Part shown: in pieces, positions 18,385 through 28,107 of the stretch
Layout: each line of letters opens with the position of its first letter
Position numbering within the stretch: the first letter of the stretch is position 1
NCBI RefSeq assembly: GCF_003234565.1
Contig: NZ_QKTU01000004.1
Location: 205,033 to 269,032, forward strand
Direction: 5' to 3'
Length of the DNA stretch: 64,000 nt
DNA from: Curtobacterium sp. MCBD17_013
Lineage (GTDB): Bacteria > Actinomycetota > Actinomycetes > Actinomycetales > Microbacteriaceae
Position numbers and translations under genes: made by a program
The notes under the pieces: generated by a model
Database searches by the model: none
Told to the model about the DNA's origin: nothing
Seen by the model: only the letters and a program-made list of their open reading frames with translations

Positions 18385-19692
18385 GTGTCCGACGCCCCGC
18401 TGCGCCGCCGTCGCGGTCGCCCCGGCATCGCCCGGCACGGACGGCTCCGTCGTCCGAACTCCTGGCGGACGCTGCTCACCGTCATCGCGTCCGTGCTCAG
18501 CGTCGCCCTCGTCAGCAGCGTCGCCGTCACGGCCTTCGCCGCGGTGACGCTCACGGGATCCGTCTCGACGGTCAAGCTCAGCGACGACGACCAGGCGAGT
18601 GCCAACAAGACCTCCATCACGGCGATGAAGGGCGGGGCGAACATCCTGCTCATCGGCAGCGACACCCGCGTGGGTCAGAAGGCGGAGTCGCTCGACACCG
18701 AGGGTGCGCGGAACGACGTCACGATCCTCATCCACATCTCCGCCGACCACACGCAGCTCACCGCCGTGAGCTTCCCCCGCGATCTCGTCGTGCCCCTCCC
18801 CGCCTGCACGAACCCGGACACGGGGACGTCCTACCCCGCGTCCTCCGCCGCGCAGATCAACACGGCGCTCGGCAACGGCGGTGTCTCGTGCGTCGTGGAC
18901 ACCGTCGAGAACCTGACCGGCGTCTCCATCCCGTACGCCGGTCTCATCACCTTCGACGGCGTCATCGAGATGTCGAACGCGGTCGGCGGTGTCTCGGTCT
19001 GCGTCGCGAACTCGATCAACGACGGCTACACGGGCCTCCATCTGTCGGCCGGGACGCACACGCTCCAGGGCACGCAGGCCCTCCAGTTCCTCCGGACCCG
19101 CCACGGCGTCGGCGACGGCAGCGACCTCGCGCGCATCAGCTCCCAGCAGGTGTTCCTGTCCGCCCTGCTCCGCAAGGTGACCTCGAACGGCACGCTGTCG
19201 AACCCCCTGACCCTGTACAAGCTCGCGCGCGCCGCGATCTCGAACATGACCTTGTCCGATGGTCTCGCCTCGGCCCAGACGCTCGTGTCACTCGCCACGA
19301 CCCTCAAGAGCATGAGCACGGCGGACATGCTGTTCGTCCAGTACCCGGTGACCGACGATCCCTACGACGCGAACCGCGTGATCGTCTCCCAGAGCGACGC
19401 ACACACGCTCAACGTCGCGCTGCAGAACGACACGAAGACGAGCCTCACCGACTCGAGCACCGGCCGTGCCTCCGAGGCCGAGAGCGGGACCGGCAGCGCG
19501 TCTTCCTCCGGCACCGGCAGCTCCGGGTCGTCGAGCAGCGGGACGTCGAGCAGCGGGACGTCGAGTGCACCCTCCTCCGGGTCCTCGGCGGGCAGTTCGG
19601 CATCGAGCACGCCGAGCGCGACTGCGACGCCGCTGCCCTCGACGATCACCGGACAGTCGGCCGCCGAGCAGACCTGCTCGGTCGGCAACTGA
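18385..19692 (+). CDS. LytR-CpsA-Psr (LCP) family cell-wall glycopolymer ligase
   Basis: LCP enzymes attach wall polymers such as teichoic or arabinogalactan-like chains to peptidoglycan. With the GTG at 18385, preceded by CGGAG, the product has 435 residues: a basic N-terminus, one membrane helix (about 26-56), and an external LCP domain with LLIGSDTR (about 89-95), SFPRDLVVPLP and the RTRHGVGDGSDLARIS signature with the lipid-phosphate Arg residues. The last 60 or so residues are Ser/Gly/Thr-rich, a flexible wall-crossing tail. An ATG 27 bases upstream is a possible alternative start. It lies alone on the plus strand among ribosomal genes. Confidence 0.93.
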   Translation: MSDAPLRRRRGRPGIARHGRLRRPNSWRTLLTVIASVLSVALVSSVAVTAFAAVTLTGSVSTVKLSDDDQASANKTSITAMKGGANILLIGSDTRVGQKAESLDTEGARNDVTILIHISADHTQLTAVSFPRDLVVPLPACTNPDTGTSYPASSAAQINTALGNGGVSCVVDTVENLTGVSIPYAGLITFDGVIEMSNAVGGVSVCVANSINDGYTGLHLSAGTHTLQGTQALQFLRTRHGVGDGSDLARISSQQVFLSALLRKVTSNGTLSNPLTLYKLARAAISNMTLSDGLASAQTLVSLATTLKSMSTADMLFVQYPVTDDPYDANRVIVSQSDAHTLNVALQNDTKTSLTDSSTGRASEAESGTGSASSSGTGSSGSSSSGTSSSGTSSAPSSGSSAGSSASSTPSATATPLPSTITGQSAAEQTCSVGN

Positions 19693-19851
19693 CAGCGGTC
19701 GCAGGCCGGGCGGCCCGCTGGTCCGCCGCTGACTTGCGAACGATCGGGAGGCGCGGCGCAGCCCGCCCGCCCGGCTCGGGAGGCGTGACGTGCTCCCGCC
19801 TCGGATGAGACGAACCGGGGCGTCGAGTGGCCTGTGACGTCGCGTCGCCCA

Positions 19852-19973
19852 CTGGTTCCCGCACTGCGGCTGGTTCACCCGCGCCGCTGGTTCCCGCACT
19901 GCGGCTGGTTCACCCGCGCCGCTGGTTCCCGCACTGCGGCTGGTTCACCCGCGCCGCTGGTTCCCGCACTGCG
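19852..19973. repeat. 35-bp tandem repeat, three and a half copies
   Basis: Two perfect 35-base units (19886-19920 and 19921-19955) are flanked by a near-complete copy and a half copy. Each unit contains two TGGTTC-headed halves of 18 and 17 bases, giving seven TGGTTC words. The array ends 6 bases from the map stop and lies between convergent map and LCP genes. No spacers, so not CRISPR. Its role is unknown. Confidence 0.85.
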
Positions 19974-19978
19974 CTGGA

Positions 19979-20812
19979 TCACGCGATGGGCTGCGGCTGC
20001 ACCCCGAGCGGTGCCAGGGCGGCGGCGCCGCCGTCCGCTGCGGTGAGCACCCAGATGCCGTTTTCGTGCACCGCCACGCTGTGCTCCCAGTGCGCGGCGT
20101 CCGAGCCGTCGAGCGTGCGGACGGTCCAACCGTCCGCATCGGTGCTGCTGTCGATCGTGCCGGCGGTCACCATCGGCTCGATGGCCACCGCGAGCCCCGG
20201 ACGGACCGCGGGACCCCCGCCCCGCACCCGGTAGTTGAACACCGGCGGATCTTCGTGCATCGAACGACCGATGCCGTGACCCGTGAAGTCCTCGACGATG
20301 CCCCAGGCGCCGGTCTCGTCGATCGCGTCCTCGATGCTCGCGCCGATCTCGTTGAGGTTCCGTGCCGTCGCGAGAGCCGCGATCCCCCGCCACATCGACC
20401 GCTCGGTGACGTCCGCGAGCATCGTCCGTGCCGCGGCCCGCTCCGGGTCTCCCCCGGGCACGACGACCGTCACGGCGCTGTCGCCGTTCCAGCCGTCAAC
20501 CTCGGCGCCCGCGTCGATGGACACGATGTCGCCGGCTTCGATCACCCGTTCGCCGGGGATGCCGTGCACGATCTCGTCGTTGACGGAGACGCACAGGGTG
20601 TGCTGGTAACCGGGGACCAGCTGGAAGTTCGGGACGCCACCGCCCTCGAGGATGACACGCTCCGCGATCGCGTCGAGCTCACCGGTGGTGATGCCGACGC
20701 GCAGCGCCGACCGGACGGCGTCCAGTGCCTGGGCGGTCAGGAGCCCCGGCCGGACCATCGCCCGGAGTTCCTCCGACGACTTGTAGAGCGACGGGCGGCG
20801 GAACCGCGCCAC
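19979..20812 (-). CDS. map: Type I methionine aminopeptidase
   Basis: Map removes the initiator Met from new proteins. The 277-residue product keeps all five metal ligands: Asp in SIDAGAEVDG, Asp in WNGDSAVTV, His in GHGIGRSMHE, Glu in AIEPMVTAG and Glu in HWEHSVAV. A GTG start lies 2 bases after the adk stop... on the transcript order adk then map, so they are co-translated. There is no N-terminal zinc-finger extension. The 3' end abuts the 35-bp tandem repeat. Confidence 0.97.
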   Translation of the reverse strand: MARFRRPSLYKSSEELRAMVRPGLLTAQALDAVRSALRVGITTGELDAIAERVILEGGGVPNFQLVPGYQHTLCVSVNDEIVHGIPGERVIEAGDIVSIDAGAEVDGWNGDSAVTVVVPGGDPERAAARTMLADVTERSMWRGIAALATARNLNEIGASIEDAIDETGAWGIVEDFTGHGIGRSMHEDPPVFNYRVRGGGPAVRPGLAVAIEPMVTAGTIDSSTDADGWTVRTLDGSDAAHWEHSVAVHENGIWVLTAADGGAAALAPLGVQPQPIA

Positions 20813-20814
20813 GG

Positions 20815-21408
20815 TCAGGCGACGGCGCGGCCGAGGCCGCGGGTCGCGAGCGCGTCGGCGATGCGGTCACCGACCTCGTCGACACCGCCGAGACCGTCGA
20901 CGTCGATGACGAGCCCCCGCTGTGCGTACACCGCCACGATGGGCTCCGTCTGCTCGAGGTAGACGTCCTGCCGGTGCCGGATGGCGTCCTCGGTGTCGTC
21001 GCTGCGACCCTGCTCGAGCGCACGCCTGCGGAGCCGGTCGACCAAGGCGTCCCGGTCGGCGACGAGCTGCACCACCGCGTCCAGGGCCTGCCCCTGCTCG
21101 GCGAGGAACCCGTCGAGGAACTCCACCTGCGCCGTCGTCCGGGGATAGCCATCGAGCAGGAACCCCGGCTCGGCGTCCGGCTGACGGAGCCGATCGGCGA
21201 TGAGCTCGTTCGTGAGGCTGTCGGGCACGTAGTCGCCGGCGTCCAGGATCGCCTTGACCCTGATGCCCAGCGGCGTCTCGTCACGGACGTTCTGCCGGAA
21301 GATGTCGCCCGTCGAGATCGCCGGGATCCCGAAGGCCTCGGCGATCCGCCCTGCCTGGGTGCCCTTGCCCGCACCAGGCGGGCCCACGATGATCAGCCGC
21401 GCGCTCAT
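20815..21408 (-). CDS. adk: Adenylate kinase, short-lid form
   Basis: Adk interconverts AMP, ADP and ATP. The P-loop is GPPGAGKGT (residues 9-17), with the STGDIFR and [10 protein letters not shown] motifs. At 197 residues, with [19 protein letters not shown] in place of a long zinc or hydrogen-bonded lid, it is the short-lid type seen in mycobacteria. Its ATG overlaps the secY stop by four bases (ATGA), and map follows after 2 bases, giving the common secY-adk-map order. Confidence 0.98.
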   Translation of the reverse strand: MSARLIIVGPPGAGKGTQAGRIAEAFGIPAISTGDIFRQNVRDETPLGIRVKAILDAGDYVPDSLTNELIADRLRQPDAEPGFLLDGYPRTTAQVEFLDGFLAEQGQALDAVVQLVADRDALVDRLRRRALEQGRSDDTEDAIRHRQDVYLEQTEPIVAVYAQRGLVIDVDGLGGVDEVGDRIADALATRGLGRAVA

Positions 21409-22727
21409 CGGAGGAGTCCCTCGTAGTGGCGCTGCTGCAGCTGCGAGTCGATCTGCTTCACGGTCTCGAGGCCCACACCGACGATGATCAGCAGGCTGGC
21501 ACCACCGAACGGGAAGTTCTGGTTGGCACCGAACCAGGCGAGTGCGGCGAGCGGGATGAGCGCGATGATGCCGAGGTAGAGAGCGCCGGGGAGCGTGACC
21601 CGTGTGAGCACGTAGTCCAGGTACTCCGCCGTCGGACGCCCGGCACGGATCCCCGGGATGAACCCGCCGTACTTCTTCATGTTGTCGGCGACCTCTTCCG
21701 GGTTGAACGTGATCGCGACGTAGAAGTACGTGAACCCGACGATGAGGAGGAAGTAGAGGACCATGTAGAAGGCGTTGTCGCCCGAGGTCAGGTTGTTCTG
21801 GATCCAGGTGACCCATGCCGCGGGCTCGGTCCCGTCGGACTTCTGGTTGAACTGTGCGACGAGCGCCGGCAGGTAGAGCAGCGACGACGCGAAGATGACG
21901 GGCACGACACCGGCCATGTTCACCTTGATCGGGATGTACGTGTTGTTGCCGCCGTAGGTGCGACGCCCGACCATGCGCTTGGCGTACTGCACCGGGATCC
22001 GGCGCTGCGACTGCTCCACGAACACGACCGCCATCATGATCACGAGTCCGACGAGGATCACGAAGAGGAAGAGCTCGAAGGACTGCGACTGCTCGATGGC
22101 CCAGAGCGCGGTCGGGAACTGGGCCGCGATGGACGTGAAGATGAGGAGCGACATACCGTTGCCGACGCCGCGCTCGGTGACGAGCTCGCCCATCCACATG
22201 ATGAGTCCGGTGCCAGCCGTCAGCGTGACCACCATGAGGAGGATCGCGTACCAGCTGTCGTTCGAGATGATCGACGTGCAGGAGGTCGACGCCGAGCTGC
22301 CGAAGAGGGCACCCGAACGCGCGACCGTGATGAGCGTCGTCGACTGCAAGACGCCGAGCGCGATCGTGAGGTACCGCGTGTACTGCGTCAGCTTGGCCTG
22401 ACCCGCCTGGCCCTCCTTGTAGAGGGCGTCGAAGTGCGGGATCACGACGCGCAGCAGCTGCACGATGATCGACGACGTGATGTACGGCATGATGCCGAGC
22501 GCGAAGACCGAGAGCTTCAGCAGCGCGCCGCCGGAGAACAGGTTCACGAGCCCGTACAGGCTCCCCTGGGATGAAGCGCTCGCGAGGCACGACTGCACGC
22601 TGGCGTAGTCGACGAACGGCGCGGGGATGTAGGACCCCAGGCGGAACAGCGCGATGATCGCGAGGGTGAAGCCGATCTTCTTGCGAAGGTCGGGGGTGCG
22701 CAAGATCCGCGCGACCGCTCTGAACAC
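21405..22727 (-). CDS. secY: Protein translocase subunit SecY
   Basis: SecY is the pore of the Sec translocon in the cytoplasmic membrane. The 440-residue product has ten predicted membrane helices; the plug region ([19 protein letters not shown]), the QRRIPVQYA cytoplasmic loop and the C-terminal [11 protein letters not shown] are typical. It follows rplO after a 100-base gap with a hairpin, and overlaps adk by four bases. Confidence 0.99.
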   Translation of the reverse strand: MFRAVARILRTPDLRKKIGFTLAIIALFRLGSYIPAPFVDYASVQSCLASASSQGSLYGLVNLFSGGALLKLSVFALGIMPYITSSIIVQLLRVVIPHFDALYKEGQAGQAKLTQYTRYLTIALGVLQSTTLITVARSGALFGSSASTSCTSIISNDSWYAILLMVVTLTAGTGLIMWMGELVTERGVGNGMSLLIFTSIAAQFPTALWAIEQSQSFELFLFVILVGLVIMMAVVFVEQSQRRIPVQYAKRMVGRRTYGGNNTYIPIKVNMAGVVPVIFASSLLYLPALVAQFNQKSDGTEPAAWVTWIQNNLTSGDNAFYMVLYFLLIVGFTYFYVAITFNPEEVADNMKKYGGFIPGIRAGRPTAEYLDYVLTRVTLPGALYLGIIALIPLAALAWFGANQNFPFGGASLLIIVGVGLETVKQIDSQLQQRHYEGLLR

Positions 22728-22788
22728 GAGTTCTCCGTACTTCGTTCAGTGCGACCCGAGCATCTCGGATCGCGTCAAGCGATGCCGA

Positions 22789-22821
22789 ACCGGCGGCCCG
22801 AGCTGTGCTCGGACCGCCGGT
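22789..22821 (-). other. Hairpin between rplO and secY
   Basis: A 14-bp stem ACCGGCGGCCCGAG with one G-U-type pair and a 5-base loop follows the rplO stop by 6 bases. It could attenuate transcription into secY. Confidence 0.55.
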
Positions 22822-22827
22822 CAGGTA

Positions 22828-23319
22828 CTACTTGGAGACGGTGCCGCCCGCCGCCACGATCTTCTCCTCGGCGGAGCCGGAGACCTTGTCGACCGTGATG
22901 TTGAGCGCCACGCTGATGTCGCCCTGGCCGAGGACCTTGACCTTCTCGTTCTTGCGGACCGCACCCTTGGCGACGAGGTCACTCACGGTGACGTCACCGC
23001 CCTGCGGGTAGAGCTCGCCGAGCTTGTCGAGGTTCACGACCTGGTACTCCACGCGGAACGGGTTCTTGAACCCGCGGAGCTTCGGGGTGCGCATGTGCAG
23101 CGGCATCTGCCCACCCTCGAACCCGGCCTTGACCGAGTAGCGGGCCTTCGTGCCCTTGGTGCCACGTCCGGCCGTCTTGCCCTTCGAGCCCTCACCGCGT
23201 CCGACGCGGGTCCGGTCCTTCTTCGAGCCAGCAGCGGGACGGAGGTGGTGGACCTTGAGGACCTGCACGCGGCCCTCGGTGTTGCCGGCCTGTCCGGCCT
23301 TGGGCGTTTCGTCGCTCAT
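22828..23319 (-). CDS. rplO: 50S ribosomal protein L15
   Basis: L15 binds 23S rRNA late in 50S assembly. The 163-residue product has the Gly/Arg/Lys-rich N-terminal arm ([19 protein letters not shown]) and the [17 protein letters not shown] motif. Its ATG overlaps the rpmD stop by four bases, so it is coupled in the spc operon. Confidence 0.99.
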   Translation of the reverse strand: MSDETPKAGQAGNTEGRVQVLKVHHLRPAAGSKKDRTRVGRGEGSKGKTAGRGTKGTKARYSVKAGFEGGQMPLHMRTPKLRGFKNPFRVEYQVVNLDKLGELYPQGGDVTVSDLVAKGAVRKNEKVKVLGQGDISVALNITVDKVSGSAEEKIVAAGGTVSK

Positions 23320-23504
23320 GCGTTGATCTCCTCGACCTTCACGAGGTGCGCGACCGTCGCGACGTACCCGCGGTTCTGGGCGTTGTCCTCACGCTCGACC
23401 GACTGGCCGATGCGCTTGAGGCCCAGGCTGCGCAGGGTCTCGCGCTGGTACTGCTTCTCGCTGATAACGGACTTGATCTGGGTGACCTTGATCTTGCCGG
23501 CCAT
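23316..23504 (-). CDS. rpmD: 50S ribosomal protein L30
   Basis: L30 is a small 62-residue protein, [19 protein letters not shown] at the start, with the [12 protein letters not shown] signature. It overlaps the rpsE stop by one base (TGATG) and the rplO start by four, so all three are translated together. Some bacteria lack L30; here it is present and full length. Confidence 0.98.
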   Translation of the reverse strand: MAGKIKVTQIKSVISEKQYQRETLRSLGLKRIGQSVEREDNAQNRGYVATVAHLVKVEEINA

Positions 23505-24217
23505 CAGGCACCTGCCTTCTCGGTCGCAGCCGTGCGGGCGGCGGCCTCGGCACGCAGCAGACGACCCGGGACGACCCGGTCGACGTCGAGGCCACGGCGG
23601 CTTGCGACCGCACGGGGCTCCTCGAGCTGCTGCAGCGCCGTGACGGTCGCGTGCACGATGTTGATGGTGTTGGACGACCCGAGCGACTTGCTCAGGACGT
23701 CGTGGATGCCGGCGCACTCCAGGACGGCGCGCACCGGACCACCGGCGATGACGCCGGTACCGGCAGCGGCCGGGCGGAGGAGCACGACGCCAGCGGCGGC
23801 CTCACCCTGCACGGGGTGCGGGATCGTGTTGCCGACGCGCGGGACGCGGAAGAAGTTCTTCTTCGCCTCCTCGACGCCCTTGGAGATCGCGGTCGGGACC
23901 TCGCGGGCCTTGCCGTAGCCGACGCCGACGAGTCCGTTGCCGTCACCCACCACGACGAGCGCGGTGAAGCTGAAGCGACGACCACCCTTGACGACCTTCG
24001 ACACACGGTTGATCGTCACGACGCGCTCGAGGAACTGGCTCTCGGCGGCGCGGTTGTTGCGGTCGCCGCGACCACCCTGCTGGCGGTCACGACCCCCACC
24101 ACGGCGTCCGCGCTCGGGGCCCGTGTTCTCGCGGTTCGCCGACGCGGAGCCGGCTGCGGTCTCGACCGGCTTCTCGACCGGTGCTTCCTGATTGGTGCTG
24201 CTCGCGGTGTCGCTCAC
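23504..24217 (-). CDS. rpsE: 30S ribosomal protein S5 with RG-rich N-terminal extension
   Basis: S5 supports decoding fidelity and mRNA helicase action. The conserved core begins near residue 60 ([20 protein letters not shown]) and has the [12 protein letters not shown] segment. The first 58 residues are a Ser/Glu then Arg/Gly-rich extension ([19 protein letters not shown]), like those in related actinobacteria. 237 residues in all, against about 165 in E. coli. Confidence 0.98.
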   Translation of the reverse strand: MSDTASSTNQEAPVEKPVETAAGSASANRENTGPERGRRGGGRDRQQGGRGDRNNRAAESQFLERVVTINRVSKVVKGGRRFSFTALVVVGDGNGLVGVGYGKAREVPTAISKGVEEAKKNFFRVPRVGNTIPHPVQGEAAAGVVLLRPAAAGTGVIAGGPVRAVLECAGIHDVLSKSLGSSNTINIVHATVTALQQLEEPRAVASRRGLDVDRVVPGRLLRAEAAARTAATEKAGA

Positions 24218-24585
24218 AGGTTCAGCCCTCCTTCACGGGCGCCTTCGGCGATCGCGGCGACGCGACCGGCGTACTTGCTGCCACCGCGGTCGAACACGAC
24301 CGCCTCGACACCCGCGGCCTTCGCGCGCTCGGCGACGAGCTCGCCGACGCGACGCGACTTCGCGGTCTTGTCGCCATCCAGGCTGCGGAGGTCCGCCTCC
24401 ATGGTCGACGCGCTGGCGACGGTGTGGCCCTTGGTGTCGTCGATGACCTGCACGAACACGTGACGCGACGAGCGGGTGACGACCAGACGCGGACGCGTCT
24501 CGGTGCCGGTGATCTTCTTGCGGAGGCGGCTGTGACGGCGCGCCTTGGCGGCCGACTTGCTCGCTCCTCGAGTTCCGAGAGCCAT
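24214..24585 (-). CDS. rplR: 50S ribosomal protein L18
   Basis: L18 binds 5S rRNA. The 123-residue product reads [18 protein letters not shown] at the start and ends [13 protein letters not shown] two codons upstream overlaps the rplF stop, but AGG-type ribosome binding sequence spacing favours the ATG at 24585. It overlaps rpsE by four bases. Confidence 0.98.
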   Translation of the reverse strand: MALGTRGASKSAAKARRHSRLRKKITGTETRPRLVVTRSSRHVFVQVIDDTKGHTVASASTMEADLRSLDGDKTAKSRRVGELVAERAKAAGVEAVVFDRGGSKYAGRVAAIAEGAREGGLNL

Positions 24586-24587
24586 GA

Positions 24588-25124
24588 TCACTTACCTGAC
24601 TTTCCGGCCTTGCGGCGGACGACCTCGCCGGCGTAGCGAACGCCCTTGCCCTTGTACGGCTCGGGCTTGCGAAGCTTGCGGATGTTTGCGGCGACCTCAC
24701 CGACGGCCTGCTTGTCGATGCCGTTCACGGTGAGTCGGTTGTTGCCCTCGACGGTGAAGCTGATGCCCGCGGGCGGCTCGACCGTGATGGGGTGCGAGTA
24801 GCCGAGTGCGAACTCGACGCTCGTGCCGCGTGCCTGGACGCGGTAGCCGGTCCCGACGACCTCGAGGCCCTTGGAGTAGCCCTGGGTCACGCCGGTGATC
24901 TGGTTGGCGATCAGCGTCCGGGTCAGGCCGTGCAGCGAACGCGAGGTGCGCTCGTCGTCCGGGCGGGTGACGAGGATCTGGTTGTCCTCGATCGCGACCG
25001 CGATGGGGCTGGCGACGGTGAGCGCGAGCTCACCCTTCGGCCCCTTGACGGCGACGTTCGCGCCGTCGACCGTCACGGTGACGCCGGCGGGGATGTCGAT
25101 GGGAAGACGTCCGATACGAGACAT
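24588..25124 (-). CDS. rplF: 50S ribosomal protein L6
   Basis: L6 sits near the factor-binding site of the 50S subunit. The 178-residue product is full length with two L6 domains, start [15 protein letters not shown] and the C-terminal signature [16 protein letters not shown]. It lies 6 bases downstream of rpsH in the spc operon. Confidence 0.99.
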   Translation of the reverse strand: MSRIGRLPIDIPAGVTVTVDGANVAVKGPKGELALTVASPIAVAIEDNQILVTRPDDERTSRSLHGLTRTLIANQITGVTQGYSKGLEVVGTGYRVQARGTSVEFALGYSHPITVEPPAGISFTVEGNNRLTVNGIDKQAVGEVAANIRKLRKPEPYKGKGVRYAGEVVRRKAGKSGK

Positions 25125-25130
25125 GGTCGA

Positions 25131-25529
25131 TCACCACACGTAGGCGAGGACTTCCCCACCCACGCCCTTCTGCTCGGCCTCGCGGTCCGTGAGGAGACCG
25201 GAGGAGGTCGACAGGATCGCCACGCCGAGGCCACCGAGGACCTGGGGGATCTCCGTCGACTTGGCGTAGACCCGGAGACCGGGCTTGGAGACGCGCTTGA
25301 TGCCGGCGATGGAGCGCTCGCGCTCGGGGCCGTACTTGAGGTCGATGGTGAGGGTCTGCCCCACGCGGGCATCCTCCACACGCCACTCGCTGATGTAACC
25401 CTCGCGCTTGAGGATCTCGGCGATGTGGGTCTTCAGCTTCGAGCTGGGCAGCGAGACGGCGTCGTGGTGCGCCGAGTTCGCGTTGCGCAATCTCGTCAGC
25501 ATGTCTGCGACCGGATCGGTCATCGTCAT
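25131..25529 (-). CDS. rpsH: 30S ribosomal protein S8
   Basis: S8 is a primary 16S rRNA binder and in E. coli a translational repressor of the spc operon. The 132-residue product begins [20 protein letters not shown] and carries the [12 protein letters not shown] signature. The 152-base gap upstream, where rpsN usually lies, holds only a strong hairpin. Confidence 0.99.
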   Translation of the reverse strand: MTMTDPVADMLTRLRNANSAHHDAVSLPSSKLKTHIAEILKREGYISEWRVEDARVGQTLTIDLKYGPERERSIAGIKRVSKPGLRVYAKSTEIPQVLGGLGVAILSTSSGLLTDREAEQKGVGGEVLAYVW

Positions 25530-25638
25530 GGTTGGTTCATCCTGTTCTCACCCGGTTTCGACACCCGTTCCACGGATGCCGACCTGTGTGATCGGGCGAC
25601 GTCAGGGCGATTCCCCGACGTCTCGGTGCTCGTGCGGC

Positions 25639-25665
25639 GGGCCGGAGGGGGCGCCCCTCCGGCCC
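25639..25665 (-). terminator. Strong hairpin in the rplE-rpsH gap where rpsN is usually found
   Basis: A perfect 12-bp stem, GGGCCGGAGGGG and its complement, has a 3-base loop. It lies 17 bases after the rplE stop inside an otherwise tightly packed operon, so it may be a partial terminator or RNA processing signal. Confidence 0.6.
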
Positions 25666-25681
25666 GGCCGTCCGAACGATC

Positions 25682-26287
25682 TTAGACCGTCTGCTCGGTG
25701 GAACGGAACGGGAAGCCGAGCTGGCGGAGCAGCGCGCGGCCCTCGTCGTCCGTCTTGGCCGTGGTGACGACGGTGATGTCGAAGCCACGGACGCGGTCGA
25801 TGCGGTCCTGGTCGATCTCGTGGAACACGCTCTGCTCCGTGAGACCGAAGGTGTAGTTGCCGTTGCCGTCGAACTGGCGGTCGCTCAGACCGCGGAAGTC
25901 GCGGATGCGAGGCAGTGCCAGCGACAGCAGGCGGTCGAGGAACTCCCACGCGCGGTCACCGCGGAGGGTGACGTGCGCGCCGATGGGCTGGCCCTCGCGC
26001 AGCTTGAACTGCGCGATGGACTTGCGGGCCTTCGTGACCTGCGGCTTCTGGCCGGTGATGGCCGTGAGGTCGCGCACCGCACCGTCGATGACCTTCGAGT
26101 CACGAGCGGCCTCGCCGACACCGGTGTTCACGACGACCTTGACCAGGCCGGGGACCTGGTGGACGTTCGTGTAGCCGAACTGCTCGGTGAGCGCCGCGGC
26201 GATCTCGTTCTTGTACTTCTGCTTCAGCCGCGGCTGGACCTTCTCGCTGGACGCGGCCTCGGCCGGCGCCGTAGTGGTGTCGCTCAT
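25682..26287 (-). CDS. rplE: 50S ribosomal protein L5
   Basis: L5 binds 5S rRNA and touches the P-site tRNA. The 201-residue product has [16 protein letters not shown], the [23 protein letters not shown] region split here only for citation, and ends [10 protein letters not shown]. The first 15 or so residues are an extra Thr/Ala/Glu stretch. It overlaps rplX by one base. No rpsN follows. Confidence 0.98.
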   Translation of the reverse strand: MSDTTTAPAEAASSEKVQPRLKQKYKNEIAAALTEQFGYTNVHQVPGLVKVVVNTGVGEAARDSKVIDGAVRDLTAITGQKPQVTKARKSIAQFKLREGQPIGAHVTLRGDRAWEFLDRLLSLALPRIRDFRGLSDRQFDGNGNYTFGLTEQSVFHEIDQDRIDRVRGFDITVVTTAKTDDEGRALLRQLGFPFRSTEQTV

Positions 26288-26646
26288 CAGAGGTCCTCCC
26301 CCGACTTCTTGGCGTAACGGACGCGGACGGTCTTGGTGACGCCGTCCTTCTCGACCGTCTCGGTGCGGTGACCGACACGGGTCGGCTTCTTGGTCTTCGG
26401 GTCGACCACGGCCACGTTGGACACGTGGATCGGGGCCTCGTGGGTCTCGATGCCACCGGTCTTCGAGCCGCGCTGGGTCTGACCGACGCGGACGTGCTTC
26501 TTGACGAAGTTCACGCCCTCGACGACGACACGCTGCTCGTCGGGGAGCACCTCGATGACCTTGCCCTGCTTGCCGCGGTCGCCGCCGCGCGCCTGCGACG
26601 GGCCCGAGATCACCTGGACCAGGTCGCCCTTCTTGATGTTCGCCAT
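26287..26646 (-). CDS. rplX: 50S ribosomal protein L24
   Basis: L24 starts 50S assembly. The 119-residue product begins [15 protein letters not shown] and contains the KOW motif [17 protein letters not shown]. Stop and rplE start overlap in TGATG. It follows rplN after 2 bases. Confidence 0.98.
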   Translation of the reverse strand: MANIKKGDLVQVISGPSQARGGDRGKQGKVIEVLPDEQRVVVEGVNFVKKHVRVGQTQRGSKTGGIETHEAPIHVSNVAVVDPKTKKPTRVGHRTETVEKDGVTKTVRVRYAKKSGEDL

Positions 26647-26648
26647 GA

Positions 26649-27017
26649 CTAGATGACCTCCGGTGCCAGCGAGATGATCTTCATGAACTTCTTGTCGCGG
26701 AGCTCGCGACCGACCGGCCCGAAGATGCGGGTGCCCCGGGGGTCGCCGTCCGCCTTGAGGATCACCGCGGCGTTCTCGTCGAACTTGATGTAGGAGCCGT
26801 CCTGACGACGGGTCTCCTTCTTGGTGCGAACGATGACGGCCTTGACGACGTCACCCTTCTTGACGTTGCCGCCCGGGATCGCGTCCTTCACGGTCGCGAC
26901 GATCACGTCACCGAGGCCGGCATAGCGACGACCCGAGCCACCGAGCACGCGGATGGCCAGGATCTCCTTGGCTCCGGTGTTGTCGGCGACCTTCAGGCGG
27001 GATTCCTGCTGAATCAC
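26649..27017 (-). CDS. rplN: 50S ribosomal protein L14
   Basis: L14 forms an inter-subunit bridge with 16S rRNA. The 122-residue product is exactly family length, with [19 protein letters not shown] and [22 protein letters not shown] start, preceded by AGGAGA-like purines. Lies 34 bases downstream of rpsQ. Confidence 0.99.
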   Translation of the reverse strand: MIQQESRLKVADNTGAKEILAIRVLGGSGRRYAGLGDVIVATVKDAIPGGNVKKGDVVKAVIVRTKKETRRQDGSYIKFDENAAVILKADGDPRGTRIFGPVGRELRDKKFMKIISLAPEVI

Positions 27018-27051
27018 TGCTGTCTCCTATTCCGCAAGTAGGCCCGGGGGC

Positions 27052-27348
27052 TTACTTGGCCTTCTCGAGGATCTCGACCAGGCGCCAGCGCTTGGTGGCG
27101 CTGAGGGGACGGGTCTCGCTGATGAGGACCAGGTCGCCGATGCCGGCGGCGCCCTGCTCGTCGTGGGCCTTCACCTTGGAGGTGCGACGGATGACCTTGC
27201 CGTAGAGGGGGTGCTTCACGCGGTCCTCGACCTCGACGACGATCGTCTTGTCCATCTTGTCGCTCGTGACGTAGCCACGACGCGTCTTGCGGTAGCCGCG
27301 CGCGGTGGTCGCGGCGTCGACCTCGGTGGCCTGCTTCTCGGTGGCCAT
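27052..27348 (-). CDS. rpsQ: 30S ribosomal protein S17
   Basis: S17 is a primary 16S rRNA binder. The 98-residue product contains [20 protein letters not shown] and [17 protein letters not shown]. The ATG at 27348 overlaps the rpmC stop by one base (TGATG); a GTG one codon upstream is possible. It has a short Thr/Ala-rich N-terminal addition. Confidence 0.98.
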   Translation of the reverse strand: MATEKQATEVDAATTARGYRKTRRGYVTSDKMDKTIVVEVEDRVKHPLYGKVIRRTSKVKAHDEQGAAGIGDLVLISETRPLSATKRWRLVEILEKAK

Positions 27349-27686
27349 CACTTCTCCTCGGTGCTGGTCGATGCAGCGGTGTCGGTCGTCGTGGCCTCGG
27401 CCGCGTCGGCCTTCTTGCGGGACGACTTCTTGGTCGTGGTGGTGCTCGCCTCGACCGGGGTCGGGGTGGCACGGATGCCGAGCTCGCGCTCGCGCAGCAC
27501 CGTGTAGATGCGGGCGATGTCGCGCTTGACGGCACGGAGGCGGCCGTGGCTCTCGAGCTGGCCGGTGGCCGACTGGAAGCGCAGGTTGAACAGCTCTTCC
27601 TTGGCCTTCTTCAGCTCGTCAGCGAGACGCTCGTCCTCGAAGGTGTCGAGCTCCGACGGACGGAGCTCCTTGGAACCGATCGCCAT
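27348..27686 (-). CDS. rpmC: 50S ribosomal protein L29 with long C-terminal tail
   Basis: L29 lies at the peptide exit tunnel, near the docking sites of SRP and trigger factor. Residues 1 to about 75 are normal L29 ([26 protein letters not shown] given in part: [16 protein letters not shown]). Residues about 76-112 are an extra Thr/Ala/Lys/Glu tail. The usual length is 60-75, so 112 is long. The start overlaps the rplP stop by one base (TAATG). Confidence 0.96.
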   Translation of the reverse strand: MAIGSKELRPSELDTFEDERLADELKKAKEELFNLRFQSATGQLESHGRLRAVKRDIARIYTVLRERELGIRATPTPVEASTTTTKKSSRKKADAAEATTTDTAASTSTEEK

Positions 27687-28105
27687 TATGCGTCGCCCTC
27701 CTCGCGCTTGATGATGCGTGCCTTGAGGGGCAGCTTGTGGATTGCACGGGTCATCGCCTCGCGGGCGATGTCCTCGCTCACGCCGGAGAGCTCGAAGAGC
27801 ACGCGTCCCGGCTTGACGTTCGCGACCCACCACTCGGGCGAACCCTTACCGGAACCCATGCGGGTCTCGGCGGGCTTCTTCGTGAGCGGACGGTCCGGGT
27901 AGATGTTGATCCACACCTTGCCGCCACGCTTGATGTGACGCGTCATGGCGATACGAGCGGACTCGATCTGGCGGTTCGTCACGTAGGCGGGGGTCAGGGC
28001 CTGGATACCGAAGTCACCGAACGACACCTTGGTGCCGCCGGTCGCCTGGCCGCGACGCGTGGGGTGGTGCTGCTTGCGGTGCTTGACTCGACGGGGGATA
28101 AGCAT
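27686..28105 (-). CDS. rplP: 50S ribosomal protein L16
   Basis: L16 helps position A-site tRNA. The 139-residue product starts [15 protein letters not shown] and contains the [19 protein letters not shown] and [14 protein letters not shown] signatures. It lies 2 bases after rpsC and overlaps rpmC by one base. Confidence 0.99.
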   Translation of the reverse strand: MLIPRRVKHRKQHHPTRRGQATGGTKVSFGDFGIQALTPAYVTNRQIESARIAMTRHIKRGGKVWINIYPDRPLTKKPAETRMGSGKGSPEWWVANVKPGRVLFELSGVSEDIAREAMTRAIHKLPLKARIIKREEGDA

Positions 28106-28107
28106 GG

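Noticed and set aside
19852..19973. CRISPR array
   Set aside because: The repeats are head-to-tail with no unique spacers, and no cas gene is present.
25530..25681. Hidden small rpsN (S14) gene
   Set aside because: No CxxC zinc motif or S14-like frame occurs in the 152 bases, which are also too few for 61 codons.
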